From Larimichthys crocea (Eukaryota; Chordata; Actinopteri; Sciaenidae): 64,000 nt of DNA. The translations under genes and the position numbers were made by a program. Position 1 is the first letter of the stretch; every line of letters starts with the position of its first letter. Under the pieces are notes generated by a model that saw only the letters and a program-made list of their open reading frames with translations, searched no databases and was not told the DNA's origin. The stretch spans positions 3,596,669 to 3,660,668 of the forward strand of contig NC_040020.1 of NCBI RefSeq assembly GCF_000972845.2. The letters run 5' to 3'. Below, piece after piece: positions 48,001 through 58,202 of this stretch.

Positions 48001-48434
48001 ATTAGGGTAAAGTGTATTTGACAGCCAAAAACTGAGCTGTAACATCCCAATATTAGCATACAATTGGTAAATATGAAACATTTCATCAAATACAAATTTC
48101 ATGAAGGTCATTATTGGGATGTTTTTCTGTTGATTTAGTCACCTCTGTGGTCCTAGGCTGCAAGCAGCACATTCTGTTGCTGCAAATATTAGTTCCTATA
48201 AATTGGTATTTAACAGTCTTATATAAGCTAAAGTTGTGTATAAATGTATTATATATTTTGAAAAGGATATTTCAGACTTACTGCTCCTATCACGAAGGCT
48301 GTAGCCCCTTTGAAGCTGATGAGCCACTCGCGATCACTCTCACCATCCGTGCCCACCAGCTTAATGAAGACATTGTTAAAAGTGGTGGCACTGACACGCT
48401 TGGCAGTGGACACAGTCACTTTATAATTCACCAT
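41899..48434 (-). CDS. Arachidonate-type lipoxygenase, copy B (complete, 667 aa)
   Basis: Non-haem iron lipoxygenase with fourteen GT-AG exons on the minus strand, from ATG at 48432-48434 to TGA at 41899-41901. The spliced frame is 2,004 bases (667 aa plus stop) without interruption. Residues 1 to about 119 form the PLAT domain. Predicted iron ligands are His359, His364, His544, Asn548 and C-terminal Ile667; all are present. The Coffa position is Ala407, which in characterised family members goes with S-type oxygenation. [21 protein letters not shown] and AWMPNTP place it near ALOX15B/ALOX12B/ALOXE3; database names for such fish genes vary. It shares a near-identical exon 8-9 tract with A, and its other exons are closest to C. 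Intron 10 holds a SINE and a 319-base direct repeat. Confidence 0.95.
42285..42455 (-). CDS. Lipoxygenase B exon 13
   Basis: 171 bases. Encodes [31 protein letters not shown] and [14 protein letters not shown]. Donor GTAAGT. Confidence 0.95.
42582..42682 (-). CDS. Lipoxygenase B exon 12 (third and fourth iron ligands)
   Basis: 101 bases. Encodes [20 protein letters not shown] and then [14 protein letters not shown]. His544 and Asn548 are predicted ligands. Confidence 0.95.
42793..42914 (-). CDS. Lipoxygenase B exon 11
   Basis: 122 bases. Encodes [20 protein letters not shown] and then [20 protein letters not shown]. The acceptor is TGTCAAAG; an alternative TGTGCAG ten bases inside would break the frame. 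Confidence 0.92.
43085..43250. repeat. Dispersed repeat shared by introns of B and C
   Basis: Begins TTAAAGGGATAATTTCACAT, then GGACACATGCTTATTCCTGC. The same block, slightly shorter, lies at about 54,957-55,030 in copy C at the equivalent position, so the insertion is older than the split of B and C. Confidence 0.65.
43300..43668 (+). mobile_element. tRNA-derived SINE
   Basis: The 5' part is tRNA-like: GGGACTTGGCTTGGGAACC (A-box region), then GGTTCAAGTCC at 43354-43364, a perfect RNA polymerase III B box. A non-tRNA body with GAGCAAGGCACCGATCCCCC follows, and the tail is a (CTT)n run at about 43,646-43,664. There is no CCA or full cloverleaf, so it is a retroposon and not a working tRNA gene. 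Confidence 0.85.
44188..44700. repeat. Two direct repeats spaced 319 bases, intron 10 of B
   Basis: CAGAGGCGATTGCATAAAGA starts at 44188 and again at 44507. Both are followed by CAGACCAACTG, GATGCAAAG, GAGTTATGTTGCAA and GCATGATCACTTAT in order, with scattered differences. The equivalent region of C does not show this pair. Confidence 0.75.
44995..45164 (-). CDS. Lipoxygenase B exon 10
   Basis: 170 bases. Encodes [40 protein letters not shown] and [15 protein letters not shown]. Donor GTGTAG. Confidence 0.94.
45244..45330 (-). CDS. Lipoxygenase B exon 9 (stereospecificity residue)
   Basis: 87 bases. Encodes [20 protein letters not shown] and then ISETGSFTK. Ala407 sits in the NNLAR motif. 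Confidence 0.94.
45519..45722 (-). CDS. Lipoxygenase B exon 8 (two iron-ligand histidines)
   Basis: 204 bases. Encodes [39 protein letters not shown] and VPMVHPLYK. His359 and His364 are predicted iron ligands. Confidence 0.95.
46272..46415 (-). CDS. Lipoxygenase B exon 7
   Basis: 144 bases. Encodes [36 protein letters not shown] and KLMPIAIQ. Donor GTAAGA. Confidence 0.94.
46553..46707 (-). CDS. Lipoxygenase B exon 6
   Basis: 155 bases. Encodes [40 protein letters not shown] and FSLENEMK. It ends in phase 0 at GTGATT. Confidence 0.93.
47082..47185 (-). CDS. Lipoxygenase B exon 5
   Basis: 104 bases. Encodes [20 protein letters not shown] and then [14 protein letters not shown]. Donor GTACTA. 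Confidence 0.92.
47277..47402 (-). CDS. Lipoxygenase B exon 4
   Basis: 126 bases. Encodes [20 protein letters not shown] and then [15 protein letters not shown]. Donor GTAAGG, phase 2. Confidence 0.92.
47588..47669 (-). CDS. Lipoxygenase B exon 3
   Basis: 82 bases. Encodes [20 protein letters not shown] and then KQRAEDYW. Acceptor TTGAAG, donor GTAAGA. Confidence 0.92.
47780..47984 (-). CDS. Lipoxygenase B exon 2 (PLAT)
   Basis: 205 bases. Encodes [34 protein letters not shown] and [17 protein letters not shown]. The donor is GTTTGC, a weak but valid GT site also used by C. Confidence 0.93.
48282..48434 (-). CDS. Lipoxygenase B exon 1 (start, PLAT)
   Basis: 153 bases. Encodes [20 protein letters not shown] and then [17 protein letters not shown]. 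In-frame codons continue upstream without a stop for a short distance, but this ATG matches those of A and C. Donor GTAAGT. Confidence 0.92.
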
Positions 48435-48708
48435 TTTCTCTTTGGAAAGCCGGAGAATCCTGGAGGGGATAAAATAATGATAATCATTCTCACCATTGAT
48501 TAAGTTAACTCTCACTAGATAAACCAGAGTGCTAAAAAAAAAAAATCAGATATCACAATAAAAAGGTCAGTCTCACTCACTTATTCCAGTCCAATTTTGC
48601 TAACTAAAATAATTTTATGAAGCAGCTCTCTCACCTGTCTATGAGACCAAGTTCCTTTGCTGAATGCCTTTGATAAAGTAGCAGCAGTAACCGCTATTTC
48701 CTCTTTTA

Positions 48709-49150
48709 TGTTCCTGCAGTTTGCAGAGTATCCAATCAGACCTCACTTGCACAACTACAGGAAGAAAATGCAAAGAATGATGAAAAAAACCCAGGTTTCT
48801 CAACCTTGTTGGGTAAAACAACAACAAATCACTGACACTCAGTGTCCTTTGTAATGGGAAAGTTTAGTGCAGCCTGTTATTCTAATGCCGCAGAACTGGT
48901 TTGACTCAGTTCAATTTATTACATGTTGTTTCATCAACTCAAGTCTTTGACCTTCTGGAGAATAAAGGTACCAAAAGTCATTACTTCAGACTTCAGAAAT
49001 TAATATTTCCACAACAAACTTGGTGTCAGAAGTGGCATCCCTTGGTTGATCGGATTTAGAGCCTATGACGGACGGTGACTGATCATCCTCGAAGAAAATT
49101 TCCAGCCTCTACCTCACGAGAATTTGGAGACAAGAATAGGTCTAGATTTG
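48709..49150 (+). mobile_element. LTR retrotransposon end with primer-binding-site-like sequence
   Basis: A TG...CA-bounded segment (TGTTCCTGCAG to CCACAACA at about 49,016) contains AATAAA near 48,960. Four bases later comes TGGTGTCAGAAGTGGCAT at 49021, placed and shaped like a tRNA primer-binding site. It continues for about 110 bases of leader and then stops. A related copy lies at 61,470-61,915. In C and D the equivalent flank lacks it, so it inserted next to B. Confidence 0.55.
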
Positions 49151-49383
49151 GTACCTCGTTCTGTTTTTCTAATAATTTTATATAGAATCTCTATCACCTG
49201 TATTAATGCTATCGAGGTTCGTTGATGAACTCCTTTGGGTGCCGTTCAGCAAGCTGGTGTAGAAAGTCTGGTTCTTCTGTCAGCAACTCAATTTTTATGT
49301 TACAGTATTTCTGCAATGATGTGGTAAGAGGCCATGACATGATTCCATTATCATATGGTGGTCATATGATTCCATTATCATAT

Positions 49384-49851
49384 GAGTAATTAGTGTTCTA
49401 GGAACACAATTGGTTTGAGAGGGCCAGGTCCACCAAAAGAGTTTTTACCACTGCGTGACTTTTTTTTTGTAGCAGAAACAATCTTGACTCATGGTGGAGA
49501 TAGTAGAAAAAGAAATAAGTTACACTTTACGGCAAATTACATTTGCAGCTGTGACCATATATCAGTCTGCTCAAGTTGTTGCTACCATACCTCAGTCGCT
49601 CACAATTATATGGTCATGAGTAATTAGTGTTCTAGGAACATGATTGGTTTGAGAGGGCCGGGTCCACCAAGAGAGTTTTTAACATTGTGTGACAGAAACA
49701 ACCTTGACTCATGGTGGAGATCGTGTCTTAAGAGAATTGCGCAACAAAAATGAGTTACACTTTACAGTAAATTACCTTTGCAGCTGTGACCATGTGTCAG
49801 TCTGCTCAGGGTGTTGCTACCACACCTCAGTCACTCACAACCAATAGGGGC
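49384..49851. repeat. Tandem duplication of about 234 bases
   Basis: GAGTAATTAGTGTTCTAGGA starts at 49384 and again at 49618. Both copies continue through GGTTTGAGAGGGCC, CTTGACTCATGGTGGAGAT and TTTGCAGCTGTGACCAT with moderate divergence. A third, partial copy begins near 51,756. Confidence 0.75.
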
Positions 49852-50563
49852 ATGGGATACAGTATGTGAGCTGCGCTCAGTGGTGACGTGAAATTGTCCG
49901 ACACTGCAGACAACTTTAAGGAAGATTGTCCTCTTTTCTTTTCTTGTCTTTTTTCATTGCTTAGGGACAGGTTTTACAGGGTTAGTTATAACACTGAGAT
50001 AAATTAAGAATTTACCCAGCTGTTGGTTTCCAGCGGCTTTTGATTGACCTGGTTGACCTGCTCATTTTAAGGTTAGGAAGAAGGTCAGAGACCACCTGTA
50101 CCATTGTTACAGGCCCAAGGACGTCAACAGTGCCTGTACAATAAAAAGGATCTAGGTTGGGACAGTTTTCACTGCGAGATAAAGTGGTTGTGCTTACTAA
50201 TGGAGATAAGAGAGGAAGCATTAAAGTTCCTTTAATTAACATTTAGAGAATTTGAACAGCTCTTATCATGGCAGCTACGTAATTACGTCATTTCACTCAG
50301 TTAGGAACATTCATAATGATACACATAATTTGATGTGGTGAACTCTGCCTTACATGTGTTACTGTCAAAGCTTGACAGTGACTGATGGGAGGAAATGTGG
50401 TCACAGTTTACAGAAGTCATAGAAAATTAGCACAGAGAAAGTACTAAATACAGAAATTCCCACTGGAACACCTACACACTACAACAATAACACATTTCTC
50501 AAGGTTTGGTGCACGTTTATTTTGAAGTTGCAGGAAGCCAAATTGTATAACCTCGAGCTCCAC

Positions 50564-51302
50564 CAATATTCCTTTCGCTCGGTTCTTCAACTCCTGCTCT
50601 CGATCTAACTTGCAAAGCTGATGGTTTCATCAAAGACTCTCAGAGCTTAAAGAAGAAGAACCACAAGAACATCTATAGTTGTTGATGTACACAGTACTGA
50701 ATGAATTTACTCAGTCCTCCTTGTAGCTCTAACTCGTCTTTCTTTTATTTCTTTTTTGTTGCTTATATTCTGTGGTCAGTGAACAGCACAAACCTTTTCC
50801 CTCTGAAGCGGCACACCTCACATCAGTGATCCAGCAGTAGATGGGAAAGGTATAAGCGTTTTCCTCAGGTGATTGCACTTCACCTTGGCAGGACACCAGT
50901 CATCGCTTGTTAACCATAGAAATGACTGTTTCTGTATTTCTATGAGGACCAGCTCTCCAATGGAGATCGGGCAGGATATGGTAAAATTAGACACCTGAAG
51001 TAATGATAAGACAAAAAGTAAAAAAGTGTATTTTATCGCCCAGAACTACGCTGTAACATCCCAGTAATTAGCACACAATTAGTCAGTGTATAACTAAACT
51101 GCATTTTAACAATCTTATATAAACTAAGTTGAGGAAATGTATTATACATTTAGAAAAGGATATTTCAGACTTACTGCTCCTATCACTGTAGTCCCTTTGA
51201 TGAGCTTCTCGCGATCACTCTCACCAGCTTAATGAAGACATTGTTTAAAGTGGTGGCGCTGACGTGGGTGCCAGTGAACACAGTCACTTTATAATCCACC
51301 AT
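50564..51302 (-). pseudogene. Lipoxygenase copy D remnant (exons 1-3 only)
   Basis: Homologues of exon 3 (50564-50645), exon 2 (50794-50994) and exon 1 (51175-51302) are present in order, but exons 4-14 are missing. At about 50,500, sequence matching a lipoxygenase 3' flank passes straight into intron 3. Exon 2 is 201 instead of 205 bases (frameshifted). Exon 1 has lost 13 bases between two CACCA repeats, removing part of the LVGTDGE motif. The exon 3 donor is damaged (GTGAG to GTGGAG). It cannot encode a working enzyme. Confidence 0.85.
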
Positions 51303-53683
51303 TTTCTCTTTGTAAAGCTGGAGAATCCTGGAGGGGATAAAATATAATAATCATCTCAGCACTGATTAACGGTTACTAAATTAGTGCAAAAAATTATATA
51401 CAGGTATCATGATGAAAAGGGCAGTCTTTTCTTACTTATCAAAGACCAGATCAAATTTTTGCTAACCTAAATAATTTTATATAGAATCTCGTTTACCTGT
51501 ATTAATGCGATCGAGGTTCGTTGATGAACTCCTTTGGGTGCCGTTCAGCAGCTATGTGTAGAAAGTCTGGACTCGTTCTTCTGTCAAAACTCTATTATAT
51601 GACAGTATTTTGCAATGATGTGGTAAGAGGCCATGACACCAATACCTTGAACATTTTTCATAGAAAACATGTCATTCAGATTAATCATATCCATATGGTG
51701 GTCATATGATTCCATTATCATATAGTGGTCAAATGTTTCCATTATCATATGGTCATGAGTAATTAGTGTTCTAAGAAACGATTGGTTTGAGAGGGCGAGG
51801 TCCACCAAAAGAGTTTTTTAACACGTGTGACTGTTTTTTTTTTTGTAGCAGAAACAGCCTTGACTCATGGTGGAGATCGTGTCTTAAGAGAATGCGACAA
51901 CAGAAACACTGAGACAAATTAAGAAATTATCAGCTGTTGCTTTCTGAGGCTTTTGATTGCTCGGTTGACCTGTTAGTGTTAAAGTTAGGAAGGTCAGAGA
52001 CCACCTGTACCATTGTTACAGGCCCAAGAACGTCGACAGTGCCTGTACATTAAAGGATCTAGGTTACAATTGCTTGACAATTTCACTGGGAGATAAAGTG
52101 CTGGTGCTTACAATGGAGATAAGAAAGGAAGCATAAAGTTCATTTACCTAACATTTAGAGAATTTGAACAGCTCTTATCATGGTGGCTACATATTTACAT
52201 CATTTCACTCAGTTAAGAACATTCATAAGAAAAATTGACTATTGGACCGAACCCAGACACAAACACCAGCGGATGTGCAGGTGACCCTTGACAGCCGAGA
52301 GCGCACTGGAGCCTGCACAGTTTGAAAATGTTTGATGTGTGTGAACTCGCCCTTCATGTGTTACCGTCAAAGCTTGACGTGACTGATGGGAGAAATGTGG
52401 TCACAGTTTACAGAAGTCATAGAAAATTAGCACAGAGAAAGTACTGAATACAGAAATTCACACTGGAACACCTACACACTACAACAATAACAGCATTTCT
52501 AGAATAAAAAGAATGACACAGAATATAGTGACAAATCATTGAGACGTTTAATGTCAAACCAATCAGGGTTTTGCAGTGATTATTAAATGACAATGTGTCA
52601 CATGCACCAAATATATCAAGCACATGAACAGTATCAGTAATGTCAAAAAATTAAAACAACAAGAAACAATGCAAATTTAGTTTCTCACACAAATATATAA
52701 TCTCTGTGCCTAGCACACAGCGCTCAAATAAGATCAAGCTGTAGCTCAGTTTATCAATAGCAGGCTGCTAGAAACACACATATAATATAATGTATACATA
52801 ATGATATAATGGTATAATAACGTATATTGGTCCCAAAAAAAAAAAAATTTGTGGTCATAAGATATTTTGTTATGACCATTTTAAGTATTTATTAATTGAA
52901 AATTCAAATTGTTTTAAACAAAGGGGAGGTGAGGTGCTAAAAGGAACAAAGGAGCCAGATGCTGTTTAAAAGAACAAAAATATATATATATAAAAAAAGA
53001 AAACCAACCAGAGTCTATGCATCTAGATTAAACAAAATGAGAAGAAAAACCCTACCATCCCCACTTTATCTAAATCGAACACTTAATAACAAAAACAGCA
53101 CCCCTAAACTATGGGTCTAACAGAAATATTCTACGGTATAAACTAAACCCTGCCCAGTCCAAAACAAATGGAAATAACCTCCAAAACAAGTTAACAACTG
53201 TTACATTCACAAATGTGCAACTAACGAAGCTTTTCAACACAAAGAAACAAACCGCCCTGATGCTTTGGCGGTTTCGAGTTTAAATGACCAGATGCGGGAG
53301 TGGGCCCCTCCCCTCAGGTGGGGACCAATCGAGCGCTGGTGATGCCCACACCTGTATTTACATTGAATAATACAACACACCGCAATATACACGGGCGACA
53401 CAGCATGCTGTAACACTTGTGGTTTATAGGAAACTCTCAATGTAGACTTTGTATTTTACATTCATATCTTTTTTAATGAGATGCCCTGAAATTACTTATG
53501 ACCCAAAAAGATTTAAGATGTGGATTATATTTAAAGCGAGCAATTTATTATGTATTTCAATTTATTAACCATAGATAAATCAAGTAGACTACTTAAAATC
53601 ACAGATCAGTTAAAAACATGCAGTTCTTCCTTTTTTCACTTTGTTAATATGAACTGAATTTGGCAGCTGGAAGGTCTCACCAT
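51303..53683. other. Flanks between D and C
   Basis: No coding exon. 51,303-52,250 is the D upstream flank, homologous to 49,160-50,300. From about 52,300 the sequence matches the 3' flank of a lipoxygenase gene (compare 41,200-41,700 and 61,915-64,000). 52,830-53,400 is AT-rich and unassigned. Nothing else was recognised. Confidence 0.5.
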
Positions 53684-56251
53684 TCAAATGGTCACACTGT
53701 TTTCCATCTCTGTTGGATCCATGTATGTGTACGGGATTTCCAGGCTCGTGTTTCTTACTCTGATTGCTTGCACTTAACACTTTAAGCTCATGTTGGAAAT
53801 CCTTATCGCCTTGCAGGGAATTCCTCATTGAAATGTTCCTCCGGGTAATCACCGAGAGCGACCTGATGAGATCAACCAAACAATAACAAACTTTTTCACC
53901 CCACAACATTTAGACATCGATAACATGTAATATACTTTACACAACTTGAACATAATCAGATTTAGGTAGTGTTTTCATGAAATCTTGGCCACTTACAAAG
54001 TCAGAGACCGGCTGGCTGAGCAGCCACATGGTTGCCAATCCCTTCACTGTTTTGCTAATGTTAGGGATTGTCCCACCATCGTGGTCCCTTTGTGGTTGGT
54101 GGAAGTTGCATAGTGGTGGGAGTTTTGGGCATCCAGGCACCATAGTACTGCAGTGAAAAAATACAGATGACTGATTAATACTTGAAGCCTATGCCATCGT
54201 GTGGCATCGGTCAGCTACTTTGGTCCAAATATTTTTAACTATGGAATGTAGTGCCATGAAAAATCAGACTGGAACAAAAACATTTGAGAACATTCATGGT
54301 CCCCAGAGAATGAATCAAATACCATAGTTGGTTCACATAAAGTGGTGTTGATCAAATACTTGCAAATACCTGTACTTTGAGTTTCATGCTGAATGCACAA
54401 AGATGTTGCTACACTAAGCCTAGTAAACTAAACTAAAACAGCATAAAAAGGATTACCTGTCCACATTCACGTGCAGCATGCTGTGCTGAGCAGGTGTAGA
54501 TCACCATGGTGACATACTGACAAACTCATACACGGTGGAAAGCTTTTCTGGAATTCCTGACAATGATGAAACAAATAATAAACTGCATTACTTCACATGT
54601 TTAGATGACGAATATCAAATAAATTGATTCATGTGCTATGTTAATATGATGTGTACATAAACTTGCACATTTATCATAATTATGATCAAGCTTCTCTTTA
54701 CAGCCAACCTGTGCCTGCTTGGGGAAAGGAATCCATGTTCAAAAATGTCCAAAATCCACTTCTGCAGTTCAGTTGTCTCGTTGGACTCAGCGTCATTCTT
54801 GTATAGTAGCTTAGCACTTATGCACAACTTTGAAAAAAAATGCAGTTCATTAAATATATTCCTTACACAATTTTGACAATTAATGAACATATCGTTTGAA
54901 TGACCAGCTCTGTTGTCTTTTTAAGATTTAGTGCAATATTTAGCACAGTGATCAAACAGCTTAAAGGGAAGTTTCACATTTTTGGACACATGCTTATTCC
55001 TGCTGAGTTTGATGATAATATATCTGTATGTTGAACCTTTTATTAAGATTCTCTCTTCCATGTAATCATCTTGTATAACTAATATGATACTCGATAACAC
55101 CTGTTAGAGCTTGTTAAGGTTTTTCTTTTAAAGTTTGACACCTTGGGGCTGGTCCGTAACTAACATTTCAAGACATTAGCATGTGATACGGTACATACCA
55201 CGGAAACATCCATAATTTGTAACAATATCATATACATTATAAACTTAATGAAAAATGGAGACTGCATAAACCTGTGGATGATAGCCCAAAGCCTGAGTCC
55301 GTCATCTCTGTAGAGAAGTTCGGCACAGCCTTCAACCCACGCTCAGCAAGTCGTCTGGTATACAGAGGGAGCTGTAGTCATGGTGGACAGTGATCTCTTC
55401 AGGATTGTGATCATACCCTCTCTACTGCACGCTGAACCTAGGGAACATGCAAATATGTATATAGTTAGACATTGTAGATGACATTGAAAAAAAAGAAATA
55501 CTGTTTAGGTATATGGGTGTGTTGATCTTTTGTACCTCTAAAATCCCCCCTCAGATATTAGACGAGGCGAGCTAAGACGTTGATCTGCAGAGTGTAGCGA
55601 GTGTGAAGTTTGAGGAGGCGAGGGTAAAGAGGGAACTCTCGCTTAGTGAAAACTATTACTTGTTAAAAAAGTCCAGAATACTGAGATGCTGTCTCATACC
55701 AGTGTCTTATTGACTAAAAATACAACTACAGCAAGTTTCAGTATCTCCGCTCGCAGTTCCTTGCTACAGTGGATGACCATGGGCCACATGCGCGCATAGT
55801 GACACTGCAAACACTCAGCCAGCAAATGAGTCGCAGCAGGTGAACATTGCTACTGATGCTCATGAAATCTGCACTTCTCAACAAACATCCTTGGCCCATC
55901 AACCAAGTTCGCACTCTCAGTTAGGAAGAGAAAGATGCGGATTGTCGTCGGCCTGGAGTCTGCTTCAGCTGTCATGACAGGACAAGGAGATCATTCCATC
56001 CAGTACCAGTACTGGTCATAAGAATTTATTGAACATCCATTTGAAATTTGTATGTATATTAACATCCATTTACGTGGATTTGCAGTCCCAGGTTCCTTCT
56101 TCTTACCTGAATGGCAAACTGCATCACTTATCATCAAGGGTGTTTTGTGGAGAAGGACAAGGGGAGCCATCAAGTACTGCTTCTTCTCATCAATGACGTT
56201 TGGTTCCACTCCATCCAAACGCTTGTAGTCACACAGGAATATGTTGCCTTC
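53684..56251 (-). pseudogene. Lipoxygenase C exons 7-14, indel-rich
   Basis: Exon homologues lie at about 56107-56251 (7), 55760-55968 (8), 55536-55617 (9), 55272-55437 (10), 54709-54827 (11), 54457-54556 (12), 53997-54147 (13) and 53684-53862 (14). Exon 7 begins cleanly ([20 protein letters not shown]) and loses frame near 56,150. The codons for the iron-ligand region can still be traced in exons 8 and 12, but not in a continuous frame. Exon 14 keeps the terminal ENSV..I-like end and stop in a shifted frame. Confidence 0.7.
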
Positions 56252-56380
56252 CTGTGTGAGATTTGTAAAATGAGAAATGATTTTACAGCATACAGTGTGG
56301 AAATTACATATAGGTGAACATGTAAGAGCAACATGCAATTCCAAATTTACATGATTCTAATACAAAGACAAGACAATCAC

Positions 56381-56535
56381 CTTCATTTCATCCTCTAAGC
56401 TACACTGGACCATTTCATCAGTGACAGGGAAGTTCCCGGGCAGGGCTGTACAACGTCGGATCAGCATGGGGTTGACACCGTTTAAGAACTGGTAGCCTAA
56501 AAAAGCATCCTCCTTCCAATGTTCCTGGACATAGT
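56381..56535 (-). CDS. Lipoxygenase C exon 6 (intact)
   Basis: 155 bases, nearly the same as exon 6 of B. Encodes [20 protein letters not shown] and then [20 protein letters not shown]. Donor GTGATT. Confidence 0.85.
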
Positions 56536-57020
56536 CTGAAAAAAGAACAATTGTACTTAATTAAAAAACTTTCAGACTTCAGAAAGTCTTTGGCTACCAC
56601 TGTTGTTGGCTTCATTGTATCCTGCGTGTAAAAACAGAAAAATGGGAAATGTAATATACAAAAGAAGCACAGACACAATTGGACATTGTTTCAAAGTCAT
56701 TTGTCAGTCAGCGTTTTGATTAAATGCAATTAAATACATAAAGTCATTTCTTTTCCTTCCTTAAAATTAGGAAAGTTCTGCTGTTGATGATACACAAACA
56801 TTTCCTTCAGTCACATTTTTCCTGTTTAATGAGTAAGAAGCCAATTGACAAGTGTTCTAAAATCTAAAGATTTATCTTATCTCAGCTGTACAAACATTTT
56901 TTAAGTAGCATAATGAAATGCAATTGAATATTGATTGATTGAATGAACACAGTTGAATATGTACTATTATGCATAAAGTATAAAATATTCCATTCCGTAA
57001 CTATTGTGACAGCACTGTAC

Positions 57021-57124
57021 CTGATATCTTAGTCCGTTTGCTCCAGAACACATGATTGATGTCATCAATATCATCCCAGTTCTTCTTGTTGTCATAGTAC
57101 CCCTGCAGTTTCAGCTCAGCCACC
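57021..57124 (-). CDS. Lipoxygenase C exon 5 (intact)
   Basis: 104 bases. Encodes VAELKLQGYYDNKKNWDDID and then DINHVFWSKRTKIS. Donor GTACAG. Confidence 0.85.
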
Positions 57125-57218
57125 CTAAAAAACAAAAGAGCAGCTTTATTATGATTCCTTCAATCTTTTTGATAGTTACATAGACAGACAGGCATCTGAC
57201 AGAATTTGAAGACCTCAC

Positions 57219-57341
57219 CGTGTCAAAAGATTAAAGCGAAATTCCATTTTCTTGGTGAAGGAGAAGCGGACCTCAGGGGGCAGAGAAGAAGTGTTGTCTG
57301 CCTTTATTGTGTGGGGTATTCCCTCTGCATATACATCCCAG
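57219..57341 (-). CDS. Lipoxygenase C exon 4 (intact)
   Basis: 123 bases. Encodes [20 protein letters not shown] and then [17 protein letters not shown]. Donor GTGAGG. Confidence 0.85.
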
Positions 57342-57596
57342 CTGGAAAAGACAGAGAAGATCACAATGGTGAGATACCAGTGTTTGTATGGCTTTAATTA
57401 AGGGAATGCAAGCAAAACTTAAATGTATAATGTAATAATGTATACATGTAGTCAAAATTCTGTTGTTACTGGCCATATGGTGGTTACATTATCATTATAT
57501 ATCATGAATATAATCAACCAAAGGTGTAGAAGTTTTGGTGCATGTTAGTTTTGAAGTTGCAGGAAGCCTAAATGTGTATAACCTCTGAGCTCTCAC

Positions 57597-57678
57597 CAAT
57601 AGACTTCTTCTCGCATCCTCAGCTCCTGCTCTCGATCTAACTTGCAAAGCTGATGTGTTTCATCAAAGACTCTCAGAG
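57597..57678 (-). CDS. Lipoxygenase C exon 3 (intact)
   Basis: 82 bases. Encodes ALRVFDETHQLCKLDREQEL and then RMREEVYW. Donor GTGAGA. Confidence 0.85.
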
Positions 57679-57832
57679 CTTAAAAGAAGAAGAACCACAA
57701 GGACATCTATAGTTGTTGATGTATACAGTATGTTAGAATGAATTTACTCAGTCCTCCTTGTAGCTCTAGCTCGTCTTTCTTTTATTTCTTTTTATGTTGC
57801 TTTATATTCTGTGGTCAGTGAACAGCACAAAC

Positions 57833-58037
57833 CTTTTCCCTCTCTGAAGCGGTGCACCTCGCTATCAGTGATCCAGCGGTAGATGGGGAAGGTATAAGCG
57901 TTTCCCTCAGGGGATTGCACTTCCACCTTGGCAGGACACCAGTCATCGCTTATTAACCAAAGAAATGACTGTTTCTGTATTTCTATGAGGAGCAGCTCTC
58001 CAATGGAGACGGGGCAGGATATGGTAAACTTAGACAC
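57833..58037 (-). CDS. Lipoxygenase C exon 2 (intact)
   Basis: 205 bases. Encodes VSKFTISCPVSIGELLLIEI, WCPAKVEVQSPEGNAYTFPI and YRWITDSEVHRFREG. Acceptor CTTCAG, donor GTTTGT. Confidence 0.85.
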
Positions 58038-58202
58038 CTGAAGTAATGATAAGACAAAAAGTAGAAAAGTGTATTTTATCGCCCAGAACTACGCTGTAAC
58101 ATCCCAGTAACTATCACACAATTAGTCAATGTATAATTAAACTTATATAAACTAAGTTGAGGAAATGTATTATACATTTAGAAAAGGATATTTCAGACTT
58201 AC

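Larger units (their letters stand above)
48435..50563. other. Upstream flank of B, duplicated around D
   Basis: No coding exon was seen. It contains an LTR-plus-primer-site fragment (48,709-49,150), a lipoxygenase upstream block at 49,160-49,330 that recurs at 51,490-51,650 and 58,505-58,680, and a 234-base tandem duplication (49,384-49,851). The stretch 50,340-50,500 matches a lipoxygenase 3' flank. Confidence 0.55.
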
